Source: Eremothecium cymbalariae DBVPG#7215 (Eukaryota > Ascomycota > Saccharomycetes > Saccharomycetales > Saccharomycetaceae). Taken from it: 64,000 nt of DNA. Position 1 is the first letter of the stretch; every line of letters begins with the position of its first letter. The translations under genes were made by a program, and so were the position numbers. The notes beneath the pieces are model-generated. The model ran no database searches. It was not told the origin of the DNA and saw only the letters and a list, made by a program, of their open reading frames with translations. Below, one piece after another: positions 42,320 through 53,857 of this stretch. The stretch lies in contig NC_016455.1 in assembly GCF_000235365.1 (NCBI RefSeq), positions 372,001-436,000 on the forward strand, written 5' to 3'.

Positions 42320-43630
42320 CTAATCATTGTTTTGAGTTTTTGCGAGGATCTGCTCGTCTATGCCGCAATAAAGTACGGCCAAGGTCAGATCAGATAACAC
42401 AACGAGACATCCACTGATAACAAAGCATACCCACAGAAGGCCTTTGTCCGCGAATAGACCTGTAAAAACAGGGCCAATACAGCGCGCAAAAGTTTTCCCA
42501 ATATTTACTAGGCCCATAACCTTTGTTAGATCCCTTGGATCAATAATGGTGGTCAATAGTAGCTGTCTTGGTATGACGTCCATATCTGTGGTAAAGTTGA
42601 ATAATGTTAGGAACAAAATAGACAAGGGTAACAGGTTGTAAGCGGAAGGAATTAACATGAGAAACAACGCTGATGGAATTTGGACCAGCAATGTTGCCCT
42701 TACAGGGCCAAAGTTTCTCGCAATGGCAGCAGATGGTATGTTAGAGGCCGCTGTAATTAACTTAGTACAGAAGAACAAGACTCCTAGTCCTAAAGCAGTC
42801 ATATGGAACGCAGTTGCATAATAGTAAACAACCCAGGCAGATGACATGAAACCGGACCCCAGTGAGTCCGTCATAAAAACGATCAACAGCTTTGTTATAG
42901 TTTGGACAGTTTGGGATGAAAGCCCACGAGAAGTGCTACTCGGAAGTAGTGCTGATGTTTCGTCTTCAGGCTCAGTCGTAGGTGAGATAGGCTTATTTTG
43001 CCCATAATCAAATTCAACTTCTTCCGATAGCGACAGCATAATGAATAGCTTTATGAGAGCAAAACAGGTGTATACTAGAAACATCGTCTTATAGTATATT
43101 AGATTACTCATATTAGGGTAAAATATTTGTAAGCTATGAATGAATAATCCACTAAAGACAGCACCAGAGGCGCTACCCAAAGTACCTATCATTGAGTGAA
43201 AACCAAAAATTTCAGGTCTTTGGTGATGTGGAGTTAAATGTGCTATCATCGACTCTTCAATGGATTTGAAAGGTCCCACCTCTTCACTTGAAGGCGACAA
43301 CACACCAATTATTGCGAAGAACAGCAGAATACGTGTATCCTCGAAGTAACTGAACACCATTCCTGACAACACCATCATCATAGATCCATAGATCAGTACC
43401 AGTCTTCTACCCAAATGGTCCGCATACCATGTCAAAAAATATGATATTAACACATCACCTATGAGTGTCAACGAGATGAACCAACCGATTTCTTTCTCTG
43501 TAACCCCGATTTCCTTTAAAAATAAGGTCAATATTTGGTTTGTTAGACCGTATGACATTAGTCTGAAGAAAACCGACGCACATAATAGTTTAACATCATT
43601 AGAAGCATTATATATATCCTTTACCTGCAT
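42320..43630 (-). CDS. Major facilitator superfamily transporter, YJR124C homologue
   Basis: 436 residues from the ATG at 43630; S. cerevisiae YJR124C has 448. About 11-12 hydrophobic segments are visible. The MFS signature ADHLGRR lies between the second and third segments, and a hydrophilic central loop runs from about residue 205 to 240. The substrate of YJR124C is unknown; related fungal proteins are put with heavy-metal or drug carriers only by similarity. It is divergent from LEU3, with a 238-bp shared promoter. Confidence 0.88.
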   Translation of the reverse strand: MQVKDIYNASNDVKLLCASVFFRLMSYGLTNQILTLFLKEIGVTEKEIGWFISLTLIGDVLISYFLTWYADHLGRRLVLIYGSMMMVLSGMVFSYFEDTRILLFFAIIGVLSPSSEEVGPFKSIEESMIAHLTPHHQRPEIFGFHSMIGTLGSASGAVFSGLFIHSLQIFYPNMSNLIYYKTMFLVYTCFALIKLFIMLSLSEEVEFDYGQNKPISPTTEPEDETSALLPSSTSRGLSSQTVQTITKLLIVFMTDSLGSGFMSSAWVVYYYATAFHMTALGLGVLFFCTKLITAASNIPSAAIARNFGPVRATLLVQIPSALFLMLIPSAYNLLPLSILFLTLFNFTTDMDVIPRQLLLTTIIDPRDLTKVMGLVNIGKTFARCIGPVFTGLFADKGLLWVCFVISGCLVVLSDLTLAVLYCGIDEQILAKTQNND

Positions 43631-43868
43631 TTCAAGGACTGCTCCACCCTCCAATTACTAGGATTTCTTTATGAAGTGGTGTTCACTTTAAATTGAATTT
43701 ATCCCAAATGATTTTTGCAATAGAGCAAGTTATGTAGATTAATCATATTTTTTCATCTGAAGGTTACCCAAATTTATAGTAATCACAGGAGGTTATAAAA
43801 TACTATCACCATCTACTATACAAATCAACGGTTTATCGTCGAATCCAGTTGTTCATATAAGGGATATT

Positions 43869-46523
43869 ATGCATTCTGAGTTGCATTCACAGGATGAAAA
43901 ATCCACTGCTCCTTCCATAGATGGTGAGATGTATGTTAGAAGCAGTTCGGATGAGAGAAAACAGAAGAGAAAGAAATTTGCATGCGTTGAATGCAGACAG
44001 CAAAAGTCTAAATGTGATGCCCATGATCGAGCCCCTGAGCCGTGTACTAGGTGCTTTAAGAAGAATGTGCCTTGTGTATTACAGCGAGATTTCAGAAGGA
44101 CCTATAAGAGAGCTCGAAATGAAGTCATTGAACGTAGATTTAAGGAACTAACAAAATCCTTAACCAACTTAGGTGCTGAAGAGATACTCAAGAAAATAGA
44201 AGAGGAGCAACAGGTTTTGTTGAATAATAGGAACTTTACTAAGGACAAGGTGAAGAAGCTGCGAGAGCTTGGAACTCTTGATTTGGAGGAGCCAAGTATA
44301 CATATGTCAAAAGCTTCAAGAAACGAATTTAATGAATTCCAACCATTTACACCACCATGTGAGTCAGTATTTCTAACGAAGGAACAGCTCAAATGTGCTC
44401 CGAAAAGGCTAGGTGATGTGAGTATGTCTTCTGCAGATATTTCGGAGTTATTTCAGGAATTTGCAACCAAATATCATCAGTTTCTTCCAGTAGTTGACAT
44501 ATCCAAAGGCCCTGAAAGGATATACAAGCTGTGCCCATGTCTTTTCTGGGTTATTATTCTCATTTCATTAAGAAGAAAGGTTCGAAGTATGGCTTTAATG
44601 AAAAAGTTGTCATCCATGGTAAAATCCATTATTGCGGAGATTTGCACTTCTCCAATAATAAGATATTCCCCCTCTGAAACGGATGAACCTATTCTAAATG
44701 CTGCATCTGTCTATTCTGCTCAAGCACTGCTTCTGTATACGTATTGGCCCCCTATTACGTCATCGTTGAGTGCGGACACATCATGGAACACCGTAGGATT
44801 TGCAATGCTTCAGTCCATACAAATTGGTCTTAATAGCACCCAATATTCCACCGAATATGCAAATGCGAATTCGAAAGTCATTAATGAGCGGATTCAAACT
44901 TGGGTGTGTTGCAATATCGTTTCACAAACCATTGCGTCAGCATTTGGGTTTCAATCTTTTTCATCCTATGATTTTGCTGTCATCAGTGCATTGAATAATA
45001 ACATAAACATCAATCCCAATGTCCTGCTTTCTCCTTGTCTCAAAGAAATGGCCCAGATAGCACACTTTGAGTATCAGATAACGAATACAATGAATTGTAA
45101 CCCACTAAGCCCTACTGGAATGGTAAATAGCGATGAGAAATTGCCATTATTACATGTTTTAGATAAACAGTTAACTGCCTTGGAATTTAAGCTACAGAGC
45201 GATCATCTTGACGATATAAGAAAGTTTATGCTATTGTTGACGAAAGTACATCTATTTTCATACTATTTTACCACAATATCTTCGGATTCACAGCTTTCTA
45301 ACTTAAGTTTCTCAGATATAACAATCAGGGGCGTTGAATTAGATTTTATAAGCAAACGAGGGTTAGTAAGAGCTTATAATTCTGCAGTAGCTCTTTTGGA
45401 GCATGCTGAATCCATAGGGAAATCACAACCTTCATTGATTAAATACTTTCCAAGCGTGTTTGTACTTAGTATATGGCAGTCAGCGTGTGTGATTTCTAAA
45501 CTAGCCAAGTCCTCTCTTGAAGATGCATTGGATATTAAATCAGGGGAACTGGCCTACCAAGCAGCTATATTATTATCTCTTGATGCTTCGGTGGTAAAAC
45601 ACGATATGGCATATAGATCTTCAGGAATAATGCGGAGCTTGTGGAGCATGTTCAGTAACATGTATGATGATTGGAAGCTGAAACGAGATGCGAATAACGG
45701 AATTTTGCCTCAGGACTTTAACTTGGGAATAGCAATTAAAACAAGAATGTCAGTCAGTGTTTTCTTTGATTGTTTATTTGTACTAAGACAGAAATGTGGG
45801 ATGGCTAAATTAGGTCGTGAACTCAAACGTAAACTAACAGACTACGAAGGGGAGGATGGTGATATAGAAGACAACGATACTGGAAAAGCTGTTAACATAG
45901 GTTTGACCAGAGAGAAAAACCCTGAGGAAAATGCAAGGAAAATTATTGAGACCATTCCATTAGATCCAGAGCCCTTTAATGTACTGCAAAACTCTGAAAC
46001 CGATACCGTCTCACCAAATGAAACTAACGCAAGCCGTTCTCTTTCTCTAAAAACAATATTAAACGCCAATTCACCGGAAAAACAGCCAAGGCATCAAAGT
46101 GTACCAGTGTTCAGAATATCCAAAAGCTCGGATAGCACACCAGCAACCGTGCTGGAGATGAATGAAAATGTTGACTATGGAACTGTCCATGTGCAGAAAC
46201 TTCAGTCTAATGATTTCCTTCAAAATTTTATGAGCTCTGAGAAAGCTAACAATGTGTATGATGCTATCTCGAGCTTAAACCAAAATAATGTCCAATTCCC
46301 TGACACAGAGTCGAATAAGTCTTCAAACAATGTTGAACATCCTCTGTATGCTGACCAATCAACCTATAATAGTGACGGACCTAATACCCTTTCAAACTTC
46401 CAAAGGGATTCACCACAACTATTAGATAATTGGGATAATCGTGAAAGTTGGGAGTCGGACGTTGTCTTCAAAGATGTTGATCTGCTGATGGCGGAGTTTG
46501 CGTTCAACCCATCTGTACTCTGA
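43869..46523 (+). CDS. LEU3: Zn2Cys6 transcription factor Leu3
   Basis: 884 residues (S. cerevisiae Leu3 886). The binuclear zinc cluster has C39, C42, C49, C59, C62 and C69, followed by the basic linker DFRRTYKRARNEVIERRFKELTKSL that is specific to Leu3. A long regulatory middle domain follows, and an acidic C-terminal activation segment (NRESWESDVVFKDVDLLMAEF). Leu3 binds CCGGNNCCGG-type sites in leucine, isoleucine and valine genes and becomes an activator when alpha-isopropylmalate binds. Without that metabolite it represses. All six cysteines and both termini are intact. Confidence 0.95.
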   Translation: MHSELHSQDEKSTAPSIDGEMYVRSSSDERKQKRKKFACVECRQQKSKCDAHDRAPEPCTRCFKKNVPCVLQRDFRRTYKRARNEVIERRFKELTKSLTNLGAEEILKKIEEEQQVLLNNRNFTKDKVKKLRELGTLDLEEPSIHMSKASRNEFNEFQPFTPPCESVFLTKEQLKCAPKRLGDVSMSSADISELFQEFATKYHQFLPVVDISKGPERIYKLCPCLFWVIILISLRRKVRSMALMKKLSSMVKSIIAEICTSPIIRYSPSETDEPILNAASVYSAQALLLYTYWPPITSSLSADTSWNTVGFAMLQSIQIGLNSTQYSTEYANANSKVINERIQTWVCCNIVSQTIASAFGFQSFSSYDFAVISALNNNININPNVLLSPCLKEMAQIAHFEYQITNTMNCNPLSPTGMVNSDEKLPLLHVLDKQLTALEFKLQSDHLDDIRKFMLLLTKVHLFSYYFTTISSDSQLSNLSFSDITIRGVELDFISKRGLVRAYNSAVALLEHAESIGKSQPSLIKYFPSVFVLSIWQSACVISKLAKSSLEDALDIKSGELAYQAAILLSLDASVVKHDMAYRSSGIMRSLWSMFSNMYDDWKLKRDANNGILPQDFNLGIAIKTRMSVSVFFDCLFVLRQKCGMAKLGRELKRKLTDYEGEDGDIEDNDTGKAVNIGLTREKNPEENARKIIETIPLDPEPFNVLQNSETDTVSPNETNASRSLSLKTILNANSPEKQPRHQSVPVFRISKSSDSTPATVLEMNENVDYGTVHVQKLQSNDFLQNFMSSEKANNVYDAISSLNQNNVQFPDTESNKSSNNVEHPLYADQSTYNSDGPNTLSNFQRDSPQLLDNWDNRESWESDVVFKDVDLLMAEFAFNPSVL

Positions 46524-46878
46524 ACATATAAAATAAAAATATAAATAAAACGAACTCAGATTGTGAGTTCCTATTTATCTAATCTATCGATTATAAAGTC
46601 AACGGACACTTTCTATAACCATATTAGCCTGTATTGTAGTTCTTAATGTCCATCATTTGCCCGTACTGCTTGTACTCGCACTGCTGTTAATCACGTGATA
46701 TACAAAATCGTATAACACGAACTACCCAAACTATTGAAAATTTTTTTGATTTGATGAGCAACTGCAGATAACGTATTTGAGACAGTTCAAACGCATTATC
46801 CGGAGGCAGACAGAAGTTGCACTTAATTGACCGTAGACTATCATCACTTTTGGATCGTGTACTTTCGAAACTAAGGAT
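46524..46878. other. GCD11 promoter region
   Basis: No gene seen. A CACGTGATA box lies at 46692-46700, about 185 bp before GCD11. LEU3 3' sequence is AT-rich. Confidence 0.55.
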
Positions 46879-48432
46879 ATGTCTGACTTGCAAAAACAAG
46901 AGCTAAACACTCTAGTCAATGGTGATATGACTGAAGAACAGTCTATCGAACAAGTTCAGGAGGAAGTTGCTGATGAAGTGAAACCTAGGAAGACCGTCAC
47001 CTTTACAGGTGTAGATGAAGCTGAATCCGAGGAAGAGAGGAAACAGAGAGAGTTTGAGGAGGGAGGAGGTCTACCAGAACAACCTAGTAATCCTGATTTT
47101 ACAAAATTGAATCCTTTGTCCCCAGAAATTATTAACAGACAGGCGACTATTAATATTGGTACTATTGGTCATGTCGCACATGGTAAATCTACTGTTGTTA
47201 GAGCTATTTCGGGTGTTCAAACTGTTCGTTTCAAAGACGAGTTGGAACGTAATATTACTATTAAGTTAGGTTACGCGAACGCGAAGATTTATAAGTGCGA
47301 AGAGCCTACTTGTCCTGAACCGGACTGTTATAGATCCTTTAAGTCTGACAAAGAGGTGTTTCCCAAATGTGAGCGTCCTGGATGTCCAGGCCGTTATAAG
47401 CTTGTCCGTCATGTATCCTTTGTTGATTGCCCGGGCCACGATATTTTGATGAGTACCATGTTGTCTGGTGCAGCCGTCATGGATGCTGCATTGCTGCTAA
47501 TTGCCGGTAATGAATCTTGTCCACAACCCCAAACTTCTGAGCATTTAGCAGCTATCGAAATCATGAAATTAAAACATGTCATTATATTGCAGAACAAGGT
47601 AGATTTGATGAGAGAGGAACCCGCCATGGAACACCAAAAATCTATATTAAAGTTTATCAGGGGTACCATTGCGGATGGAGCTCCAATAGTTCCCATTTCC
47701 GCTCAACTAAAATATAATATCGATGCAGTTAACGAATTTATTGTGAAGACCATTCCAGTCCCACCAAGAGACTTTATGGCCTCCCCACGACTAATTGTTA
47801 TCCGTTCTTTCGATGTTAACAAACCGGGATCCGAAATTGAAGATCTAAAGGGTGGTGTTGCAGGTGGTTCCATCCTAAATGGTGTGTTTAAGTTGTCAGA
47901 TGAGATTGAAATCAGGCCAGGTATCGTGACCAAAGATGAACAAGGTAAGATTCAATGTAAGCCTATATTTTCCAGTATTGTCTCTCTGTTTGCGGAGCAT
48001 AATGATTTGAAATTCGCAGTACCTGGTGGTTTAATTGGTGTTGGAACTAAGGTGGATCCAACTTTGTGTAGAGCAGATCGTTTGGTCGGCCAAGTTGTTG
48101 GTGCTAAAGGTCACTTACCTTCTATCTACACAGATATTGAAATTAACTACTTTTTACTGCGCCGTCTGCTCGGTGTTAAGACTGACGGTCAAAAGCAAGC
48201 CAAGGTTAGAAAGTTGGAACCAAATGAAGTGTTAATGGTTAATATTGGCTCCACTGCTACTGGTGCTCGTGTTGTTGCTGTCAAGGCTGATATGGCCAGA
48301 TTGCAATTGACATCTCCTGCCTGTACTGAAATTAACGAAAAGATTGCATTGTCCAGACGTATTGAAAAGCATTGGCGTTTGATCGGTTGGGCAACCATCA
48401 AAAAGGGTACAACCTTAGAACCAATTGCTTAG
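46879..48432 (+). CDS. GCD11: Translation initiation factor eIF2 gamma subunit
   Basis: 517 residues (S. cerevisiae 527). The GTPase motifs are G1 GHVAHGKS (97-104), G3 DCPGHD (183-188) and G4 NKVD (239-242). A zinc-knuckle segment with C140, C145, C150, C164 and C169 lies within the G domain, as in other eIF2 gamma proteins. The extended acidic N terminus is typical of yeast Gcd11. The protein carries GTP and initiator Met-tRNA to the 40S subunit as part of eIF2. GCD11 follows YAT2 on S. cerevisiae chromosome V; here the YJR124C homologue and LEU3 lie between them. Confidence 0.97.
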   Translation: MSDLQKQELNTLVNGDMTEEQSIEQVQEEVADEVKPRKTVTFTGVDEAESEEERKQREFEEGGGLPEQPSNPDFTKLNPLSPEIINRQATINIGTIGHVAHGKSTVVRAISGVQTVRFKDELERNITIKLGYANAKIYKCEEPTCPEPDCYRSFKSDKEVFPKCERPGCPGRYKLVRHVSFVDCPGHDILMSTMLSGAAVMDAALLLIAGNESCPQPQTSEHLAAIEIMKLKHVIILQNKVDLMREEPAMEHQKSILKFIRGTIADGAPIVPISAQLKYNIDAVNEFIVKTIPVPPRDFMASPRLIVIRSFDVNKPGSEIEDLKGGVAGGSILNGVFKLSDEIEIRPGIVTKDEQGKIQCKPIFSSIVSLFAEHNDLKFAVPGGLIGVGTKVDPTLCRADRLVGQVVGAKGHLPSIYTDIEINYFLLRRLLGVKTDGQKQAKVRKLEPNEVLMVNIGSTATGARVVAVKADMARLQLTSPACTEINEKIALSRRIEKHWRLIGWATIKKGTTLEPIA

Positions 48433-48589
48433 GGGGTCATCTCAAAAACAAAGAATCTTTATTATCAACTACTACCACTACTACCACACGTAATTTGTAT
48501 ATTATCTATACATGTTTAAAGCTTACATCAATTAAGACTTAGAATGGGCTTTTCTACTTTTCTTTATCTGGATCCTTTCTCCAGGAATG

Positions 48590-50800
48590 CTAACTAGATA
48601 TAGTGCTGCAATTACGGCGTTTGATATGATAAGTCAGTTCACTATTGTCATGTGAAAGGTTCAATAGGGAACGCGCTTCCTGATATAAGGCCGAATTTAA
48701 GAACTTTGGAATTGAATCAATTTTCATTAGTCTGTAGATATGCCTGCCAACCTTATCAAAAAGGATGTATAAGTCTCTTAGGGTTTTGAAACTGTTAGAG
48801 ATGAGTTCCATTGATGGAATTGGAGGGATCTGGAAACAATTGTTGAAATGAACAAAATCACTACCTTGAGCCGGTAGGGGTGGCGAGATCATAAGATTAT
48901 TGCCATTATCCTTAGAATTAACGAATGAGTTGGCATTTAATTCATCATTGGGATCAAAAACGCTAGGCGGAGATATACCCTTATATGGAGGTTTCGACAG
49001 TGGTTGCTTAGTTATTTCATTATCACTACCAAATAAATTTAGCTGTCCAGGATTCGAAAGTTCAGGCTTAATAGAATCGGTCGACGAAGTGCGGAGGAGC
49101 GATATAGGATGAATCATAATATTGGTTATCGATGAACGAAGTTCGTGGTCAATGTTTAACTGGAATGGAGCACCAGCCGCTATATAAGTTGAAAAGATAT
49201 GATATGCAATGGCTAGACATTCATTAGCTCTTTTAATTAGAGCTGCATCCATTGTTTCCCTGACCTTCCGAGAATTATATGATTGCTTATCCTTCTTTAC
49301 TGAGAATTGTTGACTAGCATTTTTAGTATCCAACAAGGTCTTTAACATTGTCATCTTCTTGGAAAAACGCCTGATCTCCAAATAAACGTAGAAATTTTCC
49401 ACACAGAATTCCTTTTCCAAGTGAGTCCTAAACAGATAGCGCATACCTGGATCTTTCAACACATAATTTAAGTCTACCAGAGGTTTTTCATCTGCAATTT
49501 GATGTTCACCTGAATCCGACTCTGGCTGGTTCATTGACATATTCTGCGAACAATTAACGTAATCAATGTCAGCGAAACCGTTATTTACCTTTAGATCATC
49601 TGGTACTTGAGTATTTGGGCATGAAGGTCGACTGTTTGATTTTTCTGCAGTTGTTTTAAAGTTCCAATTCACAATATCCCAACCGGCTTTGCTCAGTGTA
49701 TAATATGCTTGTTTACTTACAGTGAATTTCTTGCTGACATTATAACTTGGCGGTAGGAGGATAGGAACTATCAGTCCATATTTTAAAAATAAAGCAGCAA
49801 CAGAAACTGCTTCCTTTGGATACATTAAATCAGTACAATCCATCAGCCACTGCCAAATTGCTTTTGTGGTAAACGAATACTCAACAACAGTTTTAAGTTT
49901 GCCAAAAACCTTTGACTTGGCCAATCTAACACCCTTATCTGAAACGTAATACTGAACATGGGAATCTGAATCTGGATTAGTGAAAAATCTATGGGCAAAT
50001 GGCGACTCCCTTTTCGTATCATGATATTGTGCATAATTCAAATCTTGATTGAACTTAGCTTCTCTGTTGGAAGCTAAACTTTGTAAACGCAATGGAACGC
50101 CTCCACTATAATCGAAGTTATCAGACTCGAACGAAAATGAATCATCTGTGTATTCAGTCAACAAAGCAAGCGTTGGTAATGAATCATTTGGATTTGTGGG
50201 AGACCATACGTTGGGGTATGATCCCATTAACTTAATGAACAGTAGCTGAATAAAGTACTCGCTGTGAATAATAGCATCATTTACAGAACTACGTTCGAAC
50301 GTAAACAATTGCATGGAATTAAAGGATGATTTTAAAATCTGCGGTATCTTCTTCAGCCCTATTTGAATAACATAGCGCTGTAAGATTGCAACACCTTTAG
50401 GTGTAGGTTGAAGCAGAACGTTTTCTTTAGGTTCATCTCTGGTCCTATCTGCAGGTGTATGCAACAGCTTCGAATCCATAAAGGTGCTCAGTAGATTGTA
50501 AGCAAGTTCTGGCTTAATTGAATATGACATATGAATGCTCGTCGTATTCATATCAACATAAAGCTCTAAATCACCCATCTTTTCAATAGCATTCTGGACA
50601 GAGAAAGAATAAGGGAAAGTTTTGCTAAATGCATTGAATAACTTCTTGCTGCTTTCTTTAGGTTTCTCTTGGAAGTCTAAACATATTAATAAAATCGAAA
50701 ATACCTGTTTTAGATCATTAGTGAAGATCAGATTATCTGGTGTTCTATTAAAACTTTTAGAAGCCACTTCATGTAAAGTAGAAGATTGCTCAACTATCAT
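48590..50800 (-). CDS. SST2: RGS protein Sst2, pheromone-pathway GTPase activator
   Basis: 736 residues from the ATG at 50800 (S. cerevisiae 698). The DEP-containing N-terminal half includes the near-invariant SSFNSMQLFTFERSS block, which is very close to yeast Sst2. The C-terminal RGS domain starts near DLNYVLKDPGMRYLFRTHLEKEFC and is split by a long polar insert (about 570-660), as in S. cerevisiae. Sst2 speeds GTP hydrolysis by the pheromone G-alpha Gpa1, and its DEP domains tether it to the receptor tail. Two pheromone response elements in the promoter indicate feedback induction. Confidence 0.96.
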   Translation of the reverse strand: MIVEQSSTLHEVASKSFNRTPDNLIFTNDLKQVFSILLICLDFQEKPKESSKKLFNAFSKTFPYSFSVQNAIEKMGDLELYVDMNTTSIHMSYSIKPELAYNLLSTFMDSKLLHTPADRTRDEPKENVLLQPTPKGVAILQRYVIQIGLKKIPQILKSSFNSMQLFTFERSSVNDAIIHSEYFIQLLFIKLMGSYPNVWSPTNPNDSLPTLALLTEYTDDSFSFESDNFDYSGGVPLRLQSLASNREAKFNQDLNYAQYHDTKRESPFAHRFFTNPDSDSHVQYYVSDKGVRLAKSKVFGKLKTVVEYSFTTKAIWQWLMDCTDLMYPKEAVSVAALFLKYGLIVPILLPPSYNVSKKFTVSKQAYYTLSKAGWDIVNWNFKTTAEKSNSRPSCPNTQVPDDLKVNNGFADIDYVNCSQNMSMNQPESDSGEHQIADEKPLVDLNYVLKDPGMRYLFRTHLEKEFCVENFYVYLEIRRFSKKMTMLKTLLDTKNASQQFSVKKDKQSYNSRKVRETMDAALIKRANECLAIAYHIFSTYIAAGAPFQLNIDHELRSSITNIMIHPISLLRTSSTDSIKPELSNPGQLNLFGSDNEITKQPLSKPPYKGISPPSVFDPNDELNANSFVNSKDNGNNLMISPPLPAQGSDFVHFNNCFQIPPIPSMELISNSFKTLRDLYILFDKVGRHIYRLMKIDSIPKFLNSALYQEARSLLNLSHDNSELTYHIKRRNCSTISS

Positions 50801-50917
50801 TATAATAGCCAAGAAACTTAGGATCCAAAGAACGACTCCATTTTACTCTGCTAAGAGAGTCATTTGTTCTAATGACCCTTATTATATATGATTGATTCAA
50901 CTACCTATGTAGAAAAG

Positions 50918-50924
50918 TGTTTCA
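50918..50924 (-). promoter_or_regulatory. Pheromone response element (Ste12 site) of SST2
   Basis: TGTTTCA on the plus strand is TGAAACA on the coding strand, the Ste12 consensus. It lies 118 bp upstream of the SST2 start. SST2 is pheromone-induced in S. cerevisiae. Confidence 0.75.
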
Positions 50925-50980
50925 AGATTTTACCCTGTGCCTTGGCTTGTTCTGACACTGCATGAAAAAAGGAACAAATC

Positions 50981-50987
50981 TGAAACA
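50981..50987 (+). promoter_or_regulatory. Second pheromone response element of SST2, opposite orientation
   Basis: TGAAACA, 57 bases beyond the first element and inverted relative to it. Paired Ste12 sites in either orientation give stronger pheromone induction. Confidence 0.75.
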
Positions 50988-51020
50988 CTTTCTGCTTACA
51001 AAATCATGTGAGAGCAATCC

Positions 51021-51070
51021 TTAAAACATTGAAAGCCAGGTACATTTAAAACACGGAAAGCCAGGTATAT
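51021..51070. repeat. 25-bp tandem duplication in the SST2-SGV1 gap
   Basis: Two adjacent 25-base copies (51021-51045 and 51046-51070) agree at 22 of 25 positions and share the core GAAAGCCAGGTA. No spacer separates them. It may be a recent slippage product or a doubled regulatory site. Confidence 0.8.
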
Positions 51071-51401
51071 ATAACCATTATACATGTAACAATTAATGTG
51101 CAAGTCCTAGAAACCATAGTGGAATAGCTTCTTTGGCGGTATCAATATAGTTTTTAAAAAAAATGCAATTTATATTTTCTACTTGGATATTGATTAGAGT
51201 TTGAAGATGACAAAAGGATGTATCTAATAGTAACCAGAATTTTGCTAATAACGTCTTTATGCCAATTAGATTGGAAAAACAAGCATTTATGTTACTATAG
51301 ATATATGCACCAAATAGACACATAAACACACGCAGCCAACCGATCTCGAAAACTATATCAAAACTATTGCAAAAATGAGGGGGTATAACAGTGAAAAAAT
51401 A

Positions 51402-53576
51402 CTAATAATAATCTACGATATTTCTCTTTGACGGATCAGCGTTTGTATCATTTGAACCTCCATTTTCCGAGTTCTTAGAGGCCGATCCAGAACGGGAATA
51501 CTGTCGGTTACTAGGATCTGTTTGATGTTTTTCATCGCGCCCATAAATACGTGCTTCCAATGCATTTACACGCGACTGCTGAGTATTTATTGCTCTGCTG
51601 TTTGCTTCAGTTTCTTCTCGTAGTCGTCCAGAAGAGGAAGTCTGCACATCTCTGGACACAGCGGAAGAAGTAACGGTAGCCGCAGATGTAGATGCAGGTG
51701 AAGTTGTTGATATCGACGCACTGGCGCCAGTTTTTGCCGATGAGGAGGAAGTTATGCTGGATTCATTACCTGACTTGAAATCCGAACCATGATAGGGTTG
51801 TGGCGGCCTTTCTAGAGCTTTGTACGTATCACGCCTTGCAGCTCTATAATTTGGACCGTTGACTGAAACATGAGGCCTTTGATATCTTGCGTCCACTTCT
51901 CTGCGCCAACCATTTGTTCTCTGGTAACCTCTTGGCCTGTAACCATAGCCATTAAATTGCGGGTCATCCCTATTATAGCGATCTCCTTTGCGAGGGTAAG
52001 ATTCTGGGTAAGGACCATAATATCGATGATCACGTTCTCTATCCATTGCTGGTCCCGCCCAGTTATTGTAGTGGTTTCCGTAATTGTTGGTGCTCGTGTT
52101 TGCATTTGCGGTAGTATTGCTGCTCGCATTGTTATTGATATTGTTGTTGTTATATTGATGTTGGGCACCCAAATAACGACTTGGCGGTTTGGTTACTTTG
52201 TTCTGTGGAGCAGAATCTCTGAATCTTGGACCTGAGGGTATTGCTTTCGGCCTAGGCGGTAAAGATGATGGCGGGGGAATCATTCTAGCAGGCTGAGGCG
52301 GTGCTTGAGGCTGTCCAACCTCAGCTATATGACCCGATGGCGCAGCGGGTGGCAGATTTGTCATACTTTGATGAAGCTCCTTTCTATAACGTGCAATATC
52401 AGTTTCATGGCTCTCTTCGCATGGTAACTTTAATTCTTGTTTTGGTAACGGTTCTTCTAAAAAAAAAGGATGTTTTACAGCAGACATCGCCGTCACTCGT
52501 TTATAAGGGTCTAATGCAAGTAGTTTGGAAAGCAAATCTAACCCACTCTCACTCAAATGCTTCCCAAATCTTTCCTTATATGTCGGCTCGTAATAAGTTT
52601 TAGTTAGTTCAGCTCCTGGTAAATAACGAGCTAGAAGCCAATCATCATTACTTGGTGTTCCCATTAGTTTAAATATGACATGACCTTGGTCTATGTCGGT
52701 TTTCCCTTGTAGAATTGGCTTTTTCTCAAAAAACTCGGCGAAGACACATCCAATTCCCCAAATATCTACTGCAGTAGTGTAATTTTTATCGCCCAAGACC
52801 AACTCTGGGGCTCTATACCATCTCGTTACAACAACTGAAGTATATTTTGCATCAGTCCCTGCACCACCAGGATATTTCAAATTCGGAGGCGCTCCATAAT
52901 AATTTCTGGCCAAGCCAAAATCAGCAATCTTCAAAATACCCTTATGGTCGAGCAAAATGTTAGCCGTCTTAATATCTCTATGCATAAATTTTTTACAATG
53001 AATATAGTTTATACCTTCAAAAATCTGGAGCATCATATTCTTGATATCCCCCATATCTAAAGTCATTCTTGGATTGTGCAAAATACCAGATATATCAGCA
53101 ACCATATAAGGCAAAATCATGTAAAATGATTTTAATGAATCGTTGGCCCCACTTGATTGCGCGGAATCTTGGCCATATGAATTCCCATTCTGAAACGGCG
53201 AATGGTCATAAACCATCTCTATTAACCTCAAAACATTCTTATGGTTTAATCTCTTTAAAATGGTTATTTCACGTTGTGCAGTAATAGGAAACAGGTCGTT
53301 CTCTGCCTTCACCAAGATCTTTTTCATCGCTACTTGTCTTTGGGTGGCCAAGTGGATCCCCTTATAAACCTCCCCAAAGGTTCCCTGACCCAACTTCTTT
53401 TCCTCTTTATAATTTCCCAAAAATTTAGTGACCCCGTAAACCTGTTCGCCATCTCGTTTTTTCAACTCAATGTATTCAAGTCCTGTTTTGGGATCCTTCA
53501 TTACAGGAGGAGTCTGCTTAACCTTCCCAATCTTGTATTTGAAATCAACCCTCTTAACACCGCTTTCTTGACTCAT
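51402..53576 (-). CDS. SGV1: Cyclin-dependent kinase Bur1/Sgv1
   Basis: 724 residues from the ATG at 53576 (S. cerevisiae Sgv1 657). The kinase domain spans about 57-370. Its landmarks are glycine loop LGQGTFGEV (62-70), catalytic lysine 85, HRD at 199-201, DFG at 219-221 and the T-loop [15 protein letters not shown] with likely activating T246. This is the CDK9 class. With its cyclin Bur2 it phosphorylates Spt5 and the Pol II tail to promote elongation. The C-terminal 350 residues are low-complexity, with Pro-rich, Asn-rich and Ser/Thr-rich stretches; this part varies most between yeasts. Confidence 0.95.
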   Translation of the reverse strand: MSQESGVKRVDFKYKIGKVKQTPPVMKDPKTGLEYIELKKRDGEQVYGVTKFLGNYKEEKKLGQGTFGEVYKGIHLATQRQVAMKKILVKAENDLFPITAQREITILKRLNHKNVLRLIEMVYDHSPFQNGNSYGQDSAQSSGANDSLKSFYMILPYMVADISGILHNPRMTLDMGDIKNMMLQIFEGINYIHCKKFMHRDIKTANILLDHKGILKIADFGLARNYYGAPPNLKYPGGAGTDAKYTSVVVTRWYRAPELVLGDKNYTTAVDIWGIGCVFAEFFEKKPILQGKTDIDQGHVIFKLMGTPSNDDWLLARYLPGAELTKTYYEPTYKERFGKHLSESGLDLLSKLLALDPYKRVTAMSAVKHPFFLEEPLPKQELKLPCEESHETDIARYRKELHQSMTNLPPAAPSGHIAEVGQPQAPPQPARMIPPPSSLPPRPKAIPSGPRFRDSAPQNKVTKPPSRYLGAQHQYNNNNINNNASSNTTANANTSTNNYGNHYNNWAGPAMDRERDHRYYGPYPESYPRKGDRYNRDDPQFNGYGYRPRGYQRTNGWRREVDARYQRPHVSVNGPNYRAARRDTYKALERPPQPYHGSDFKSGNESSITSSSSAKTGASASISTTSPASTSAATVTSSAVSRDVQTSSSGRLREETEANSRAINTQQSRVNALEARIYGRDEKHQTDPSNRQYSRSGSASKNSENGGSNDTNADPSKRNIVDYY

Positions 53577-53857
53577 TATCAATTACAATATGGATTCCTT
53601 CTAGCCCTAACAATACTATTGGAAGAAGTTTTTTGCGAAGGATTTCAAAGAACATGTTTCTTAAGTAGTTGTCAAGGTCTTCGTGTGATACTGTTGCTTT
53701 GACTAAAAAACATGACATCTCGCTTGCTGTCGTTGAACATGATGGATATTTAGATCACATGATCTAAATTAAAAGACTAGAGTACCATCTAATAGTCAGT
53801 AAAACTTGAGAATGATTACATATATGAGGTTAATGCTTCTTTGAATGTATAATACGT

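Larger units (their letters stand above)
50801..51401. other. SST2 promoter and SGV1 3' flank
   Basis: No gene supported. It holds two pheromone response elements (50918-50924 and 50981-50987) and a 25-bp tandem duplication (51021-51070). Confidence 0.6.
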
